A stretch of DNA of 8,746 nucleotides, from the NCBI GenBank assembly GCA_937973585.1, contig CALJKN010000210.1, positions 1 to 8,746 on the forward strand, in the 5' to 3' direction. This DNA comes from an uncultured Helicobacteraceae bacterium. GTDB lineage: Bacteria > Campylobacterota > Campylobacteria > Campylobacterales > UBA6016. The position numbers were made by a program, and so were the translations under genes. Below the pieces are notes generated by a model. It saw nothing but the letters and a program-made list of their open reading frames with translations. It did no database searches and was not told the origin of the DNA. Below are positions 6,473 to 8,746 of the stretch, piece after piece (within the stretch, counting starts at the first letter, position 1; the number at the start of each line of letters is the position of its first letter).

Positions 6473-6897
6473 TTACATCAAATCTTCAACGCCGAAATTA
6501 CCTAATCCAAAAGCTACCGCTATTTGGATTTTGTTTCCCTGCCGATCAAAGAGCCAAGAACGCCCATTTTTTACGACATACATATACTCCTTGTCAAACG
6601 GCGTAATGTCGTCATATTCACATTCGAGCACTGTTTGGGCTTTATCGTTAAAAGCCCCAATTTATGCTCAAAACAGACTGTCGCCATCTCTTTTTTTTGC
6701 GCCCTGAAAATGAAAAAATGAGTCGTACCTTGGCAAAATAAGCTCCTCGCCATACTCATATCACCCACGGGCAAAATTTCGGCTCCATCGACGCATGCCC
6801 ACGCCACCCCGTCCACAAATCGTTCAACAGAGGTATATTTATATTCGGTCAACTCGGTAATCTCTATATAGCCGGGGGTATATATGTATTTTTCCAT
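6473..6897 (-). pseudogene. Second WG-repeat protein, interrupted by a 1-nt deletion
   Basis: The frame from ATG 6897 encodes MEKYIYTPGYIEITELTEYKY and reads well to FEHKLG. It then passes into an unrelated tail that would stop at 6571. In the next frame, immediately after the G4 tract (CCCC on the plus strand, 6655-6658), the reading resumes with AFNDKAQTVLECEYDDITPF. It continues through a clear WG-type unit (KNGRSWLFDRQGNKI) to TAA at 6475-6473. Adding one G to the tract restores a 141-aa protein whose stop sits 13 nt before the next gene, as expected in an operon. The restored C-terminus resembles the repeats of the WG protein at 1375-2307. An AAGG lies upstream of the start, and TACAAT of site C (6922-6917) lies 19 nt before it. 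A sequencing error in the homopolymer and a true frameshift mutation are both possible. Confidence 0.75.
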
Positions 6898-6916
6898 GCC
6901 TATACCTTTTTATTTT

Positions 6917-6966
6917 ATTGTAGTTTCAAAAACAGTCAAAAAGCTGTCCACTTATTTTTTTATGAT
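6917..6966. promoter_or_regulatory. Symmetric divergent promoter module, site C (variant left arm)
   Basis: The left arm is GTCA (6935-6938) instead of GACA; N6 follows, then TGTC (6945-6948). Outward 12-nt spacers lead to TACAAT on the minus strand (6922-6917) and TATGAT on the plus strand (6961-6966). The -10 boxes are strong and the spacing is exact, so the module is recognisable despite one substitution. It serves the second WG-repeat gene plus the 250-aa gene on the left and the 204-aa gene on the right. Confidence 0.78.
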
Positions 6967-6996
6967 ATGGTTTTTAATGCTAGGAGTGAGCGGCAA

Positions 6997-7611
6997 ATGT
7001 ATGATATTGATGTGTTAGACCCTATGCGATTTAGCTTCGCTAAAAATGCAAATGAGATGGCGGTTGTTATTTTGGATGAAATTATTTTTCAAGGCCATAG
7101 AAAAATTGCATCTTGCATCGGTTTTGATAAGCTAAGTGATGAGCAGAGTTCAGTTTTTGTGATTGGAAATAAGCGTATTGCGACCCATAGTCTACCAAAA
7201 GAAAAGCAGTATCTGTTTATTGGAGTTGAAAATCTCATATATGATACCTACCAATACCCGTTTGCAATCTCGACGGCGGTAGCGGATATTGAAATCGCAA
7301 AACTTATCATAAGCGATGCATTAGGCTGCAGCGAAGAGAGAGAAGGCATTGCAATGTCGCCTGCCGATTTTCGAGATATCGCAGACGCAAAGATACTAAA
7401 GTTTATTTCGCTTGATGACGAGAGCGCAATAAGACAAGCCAAAACACTTTGGTACTGTGCCGCACAAACAAGGGCTTTAATGGAGGCTAGCAACAACTTT
7501 AATAATATACTCAAAATAGCAGACAAAGAGTGCGACGCCGTATTTACAGTCTCAAGCTCAAAAGCAAGAGACAAAGACTATCTAATAGCGGCAGATTTGT
7601 ACCGTTGCTAA
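6997..7611 (+). CDS. Hypothetical protein, 204 aa
   Basis: The family is not recognised. I chose ATG 6997 because AGGAG lies at 6982-6986. The other in-frame ATG at 6967 directly abuts the TATGAT -10 box, so it would be at or before the transcription start. The protein is soluble and looks alpha/beta: NEMAVVILDEIIFQ, SSVFVIGNKRIAT and QYLFIGVENLIYD are probable strands. The second half (SPADFRDIADAKILKFISLDDESAIRQAKTL, then ADKECDAVFTVSS and KDYLIAADLYRC) bears a loose resemblance to the C-terminal domain of FtsZ-like proteins, but no tubulin GTP-binding signature (GGGTGTG-type) is present. That comparison is a guess. Its stop overlaps the HDAC-like gene on the other strand by 4 nt. The promoter is site C. 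Confidence 0.85.
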   Translation: MYDIDVLDPMRFSFAKNANEMAVVILDEIIFQGHRKIASCIGFDKLSDEQSSVFVIGNKRIATHSLPKEKQYLFIGVENLIYDTYQYPFAISTAVADIEIAKLIISDALGCSEEREGIAMSPADFRDIADAKILKFISLDDESAIRQAKTLWYCAAQTRALMEASNNFNNILKIADKECDAVFTVSSSKARDKDYLIAADLYRC

Positions 7612-8582
7612 CTCCTCATTAGTCTACATACACCCAAAAGAGAGTTTGCAACACTCTTATAATTCTCCTTTCCATATCCCCCGCTAAGACACATGGCGAT
7701 AGGAATATTGTGTTTTTTGGCCTCTTCAAACACATACGCATCACGCCTAGCAAGACCCTCCGGTGATATACCGAGGCAGCCCAGCTTGTCGCTTACGAGC
7801 ACATCGCTACCGCCGTTGTAAAAGATAAAATCAGGTTTTGCGTTATCGATAGCTACTGGTAGATATTTGTAGAGTAAGGCGAGATACGGTTCATCCGAAG
7901 TGTACGGCTCGATACCTACAGTCGTTATCTTGCCATCTTTTGAGGTTTTTAGAATATGGTTAGAGTCTCTTGTCGTTGTAAAAGCGTTATAAATATCAAA
8001 AACAAAAAAATCGTCAAATCCGTTTGCAAACGATATGACACCGTCCCCAAGATGCGCATCAAGGTCTATGTAGAGTATTTTTAGATTTGGATATTGTTGT
8101 CTGAGTTTTATAGACGCTATAGCGTAATCATTAAAAAAGCAAAAACCTCCACCCATATCTCTTTTGGCATGATGAAATCCGCCTCCAATGTTGATGGCCC
8201 ATCCGTGCTCCATCGCAAGAGTGGAGGCAATCAGCGTACCGCTTGCCATATATCTAGCTGCATCGATGAGAAATCTGTTGACAACCCATGTCGATACGGC
8301 CGATGGTATTTCTATGCCAAGTATAATCTCTGCGGTTTTATTGTTTCGTTTTAGCGCCTCCAGATACTCTTTGGAGTGAAATAAAAGCAGATTGTCATCA
8401 CTGATTATTGAAATATCAGTGTGAAGCTCTCCGTATTCTACTGAGATTTGCTCTGCAATTTTTTCAAATTTCTGAAAATCTATCGGGTAGTCTTGAAATA
8501 GGTCGCTTTTAAAAAATCTAAGCAGTTTAGCTATCAAGATAGTGTATTTGTCGCTAAAAACAACAGGTAGCTTATCATTCAT
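7608..8582 (-). CDS. Class IV (HDAC11-like) histone deacetylase-family hydrolase
   Basis: This 324-aa protein is a complete member of the arginase/deacetylase fold. Diagnostic motifs are AINIGGGFHHAKRDMGGGFC (129-148, with the catalytic His pair H137-H138), ILYIDLDAHLGDGV (169-182, with Zn ligands D175 and H177 and the supporting D173 and D180), FYNGGSDVL (254-262, third Zn ligand D260) and CLSGGYG (298-304, catalytic Y303). The GGGFHH...GGGFC pattern fits class IV/HDAC11-type enzymes. These hydrolyse acyl-lysine or related amides; the bacterial substrate could be a protein, a polyamine or another small molecule. The enzyme should be active and cytoplasmic. ATG 8582 follows AAGGA (8593-8589), with TAAAAT (8616-8611) of site D upstream. 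The gene is divergent from the truncated gene at the right edge and convergent with the 204-aa gene. Confidence 0.93.
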   Translation of the reverse strand: MNDKLPVVFSDKYTILIAKLLRFFKSDLFQDYPIDFQKFEKIAEQISVEYGELHTDISIISDDNLLLFHSKEYLEALKRNNKTAEIILGIEIPSAVSTWVVNRFLIDAARYMASGTLIASTLAMEHGWAINIGGGFHHAKRDMGGGFCFFNDYAIASIKLRQQYPNLKILYIDLDAHLGDGVISFANGFDDFFVFDIYNAFTTTRDSNHILKTSKDGKITTVGIEPYTSDEPYLALLYKYLPVAIDNAKPDFIFYNGGSDVLVSDKLGCLGISPEGLARRDAYVFEEAKKHNIPIAMCLSGGYGKENYKSVANSLLGVCRLMRS

Positions 8583-8610
8583 TGTTTATCCTTGCTTGTG
8601 TCTATAAACA

Positions 8611-8660
8611 ATTTTATAAGCATAAGCAGACAGTTTTTTGTCTGCCAAAAAAGATACGAT
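8611..8660. promoter_or_regulatory. Symmetric divergent promoter module, site D
   Basis: The palindrome GCAGACA (8626-8632), N6, TGTCTGC (8639-8645) has perfect 7-bp arms. At 12 nt outward from the GACA/TGTC cores lie TAAAAT on the minus strand (8616-8611), 28 nt before the HDAC-like ATG, and TACGAT on the plus strand (8655-8660), 22 nt before the ATG at 8683. With site A this is the best-formed palindrome of the set. The two differ in their outer arms (GCA versus ATG), so the conserved core is GACA-N6-TGTC. Confidence 0.87.
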
Positions 8661-8682
8661 GTCATAAAAAGCAAGGATTTAG

Positions 8683-8746
8683 ATGGTAGGAATTTTTTGG
8701 ATTAGGTCGGATGGCTCTATATTTATGGTTCATAAGGTTGATATGC
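8683..8746 (+). CDS. N-terminus of an unidentified protein (partial)
   Basis: The gene opens with ATG 8683 behind AAGGA (8673-8677) and runs off the right edge after 21 codons (MVGIFWIRSDGSIFMV followed by HKVDM). No signal peptide is visible. The start is supported by the Shine-Dalgarno and by TACGAT of site D, 22 nt upstream. Too little is present to assign a family. It is the rightward partner of the HDAC-like gene and the ninth gene under this promoter type if the operon partner at 5707-6459 is counted. Confidence 0.7.
   Translation, partial: MVGIFWIRSDGSIFMVHKVDM

Noticed and set aside
1..8746. CRISPR array, tRNA, rRNA or insertion-sequence ends
   Set aside because: No regularly spaced repeats, cloverleaf-like segments, transposase motifs or terminal inverted repeats were seen on reading both strands.

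Overview
The window is a gene-dense accessory stretch, moderately AT-rich, probably from a Campylobacterota bacterium (Sulfurimonas/Sulfuricurvum/Arcobacter-like). That placement rests on composition, codon style and -10-dominated promoters, and no core marker gene confirms it. No rRNA, tRNA, transposase, integrase or CRISPR array was seen.

Layout. 1-86 (-): start of an exported protein. 225-506 (-): winged-helix remnant of an OmpR/PhoB-type response regulator. 634-1392 (+): PP2C-type protein phosphatase, tail to tail with a WG-repeat protein (1375-2307, -). 2410-3208 (+): putative zinc-ribbon protein broken by a +1 frameshift. 3229-3777 (-): macro-domain protein. 3878-4402 (+): unknown 174-aa protein. 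4432-5634 (-): AAA ATPase/DUF4143 protein with its own palindromic operator. 5707-6459 (-): unknown 250-aa protein, behind a second WG-repeat protein (6473-6897, -) that is broken by a 1-nt deletion. 6997-7611 (+): unknown 204-aa protein. 7608-8582 (-): class IV (HDAC11-like) deacetylase. 8683 onward (+): start of another gene.

The most notable structure is regulatory. All four divergent intergenic regions, between 2307/2410, 3777/3878, 6897/6997 and 8582/8683, hold the same symmetric module: a palindrome GACA-N6-TGTC (one arm is GTCA at the third site), flanked on each side by exactly 12 nt and then an outward-facing -10-like hexamer (TAnnAT in seven of eight cases, TAAACT in the eighth). 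Each hexamer lies 19-30 nt before a start codon. The window therefore reads as one regulon of four divergent pairs. It links two WG-repeat proteins, a putative zinc ribbon, a macro domain, an HDAC-like deacetylase and four proteins I do not recognise. The AAA ATPase and the PP2C gene lack the module. The regulator is not identifiable here.

The recognisable enzymes are erasers of protein modifications (phosphate, ADP-ribose, acyl groups), with no matching writer in view. A shared role in a stress, defence or signalling programme is inference.
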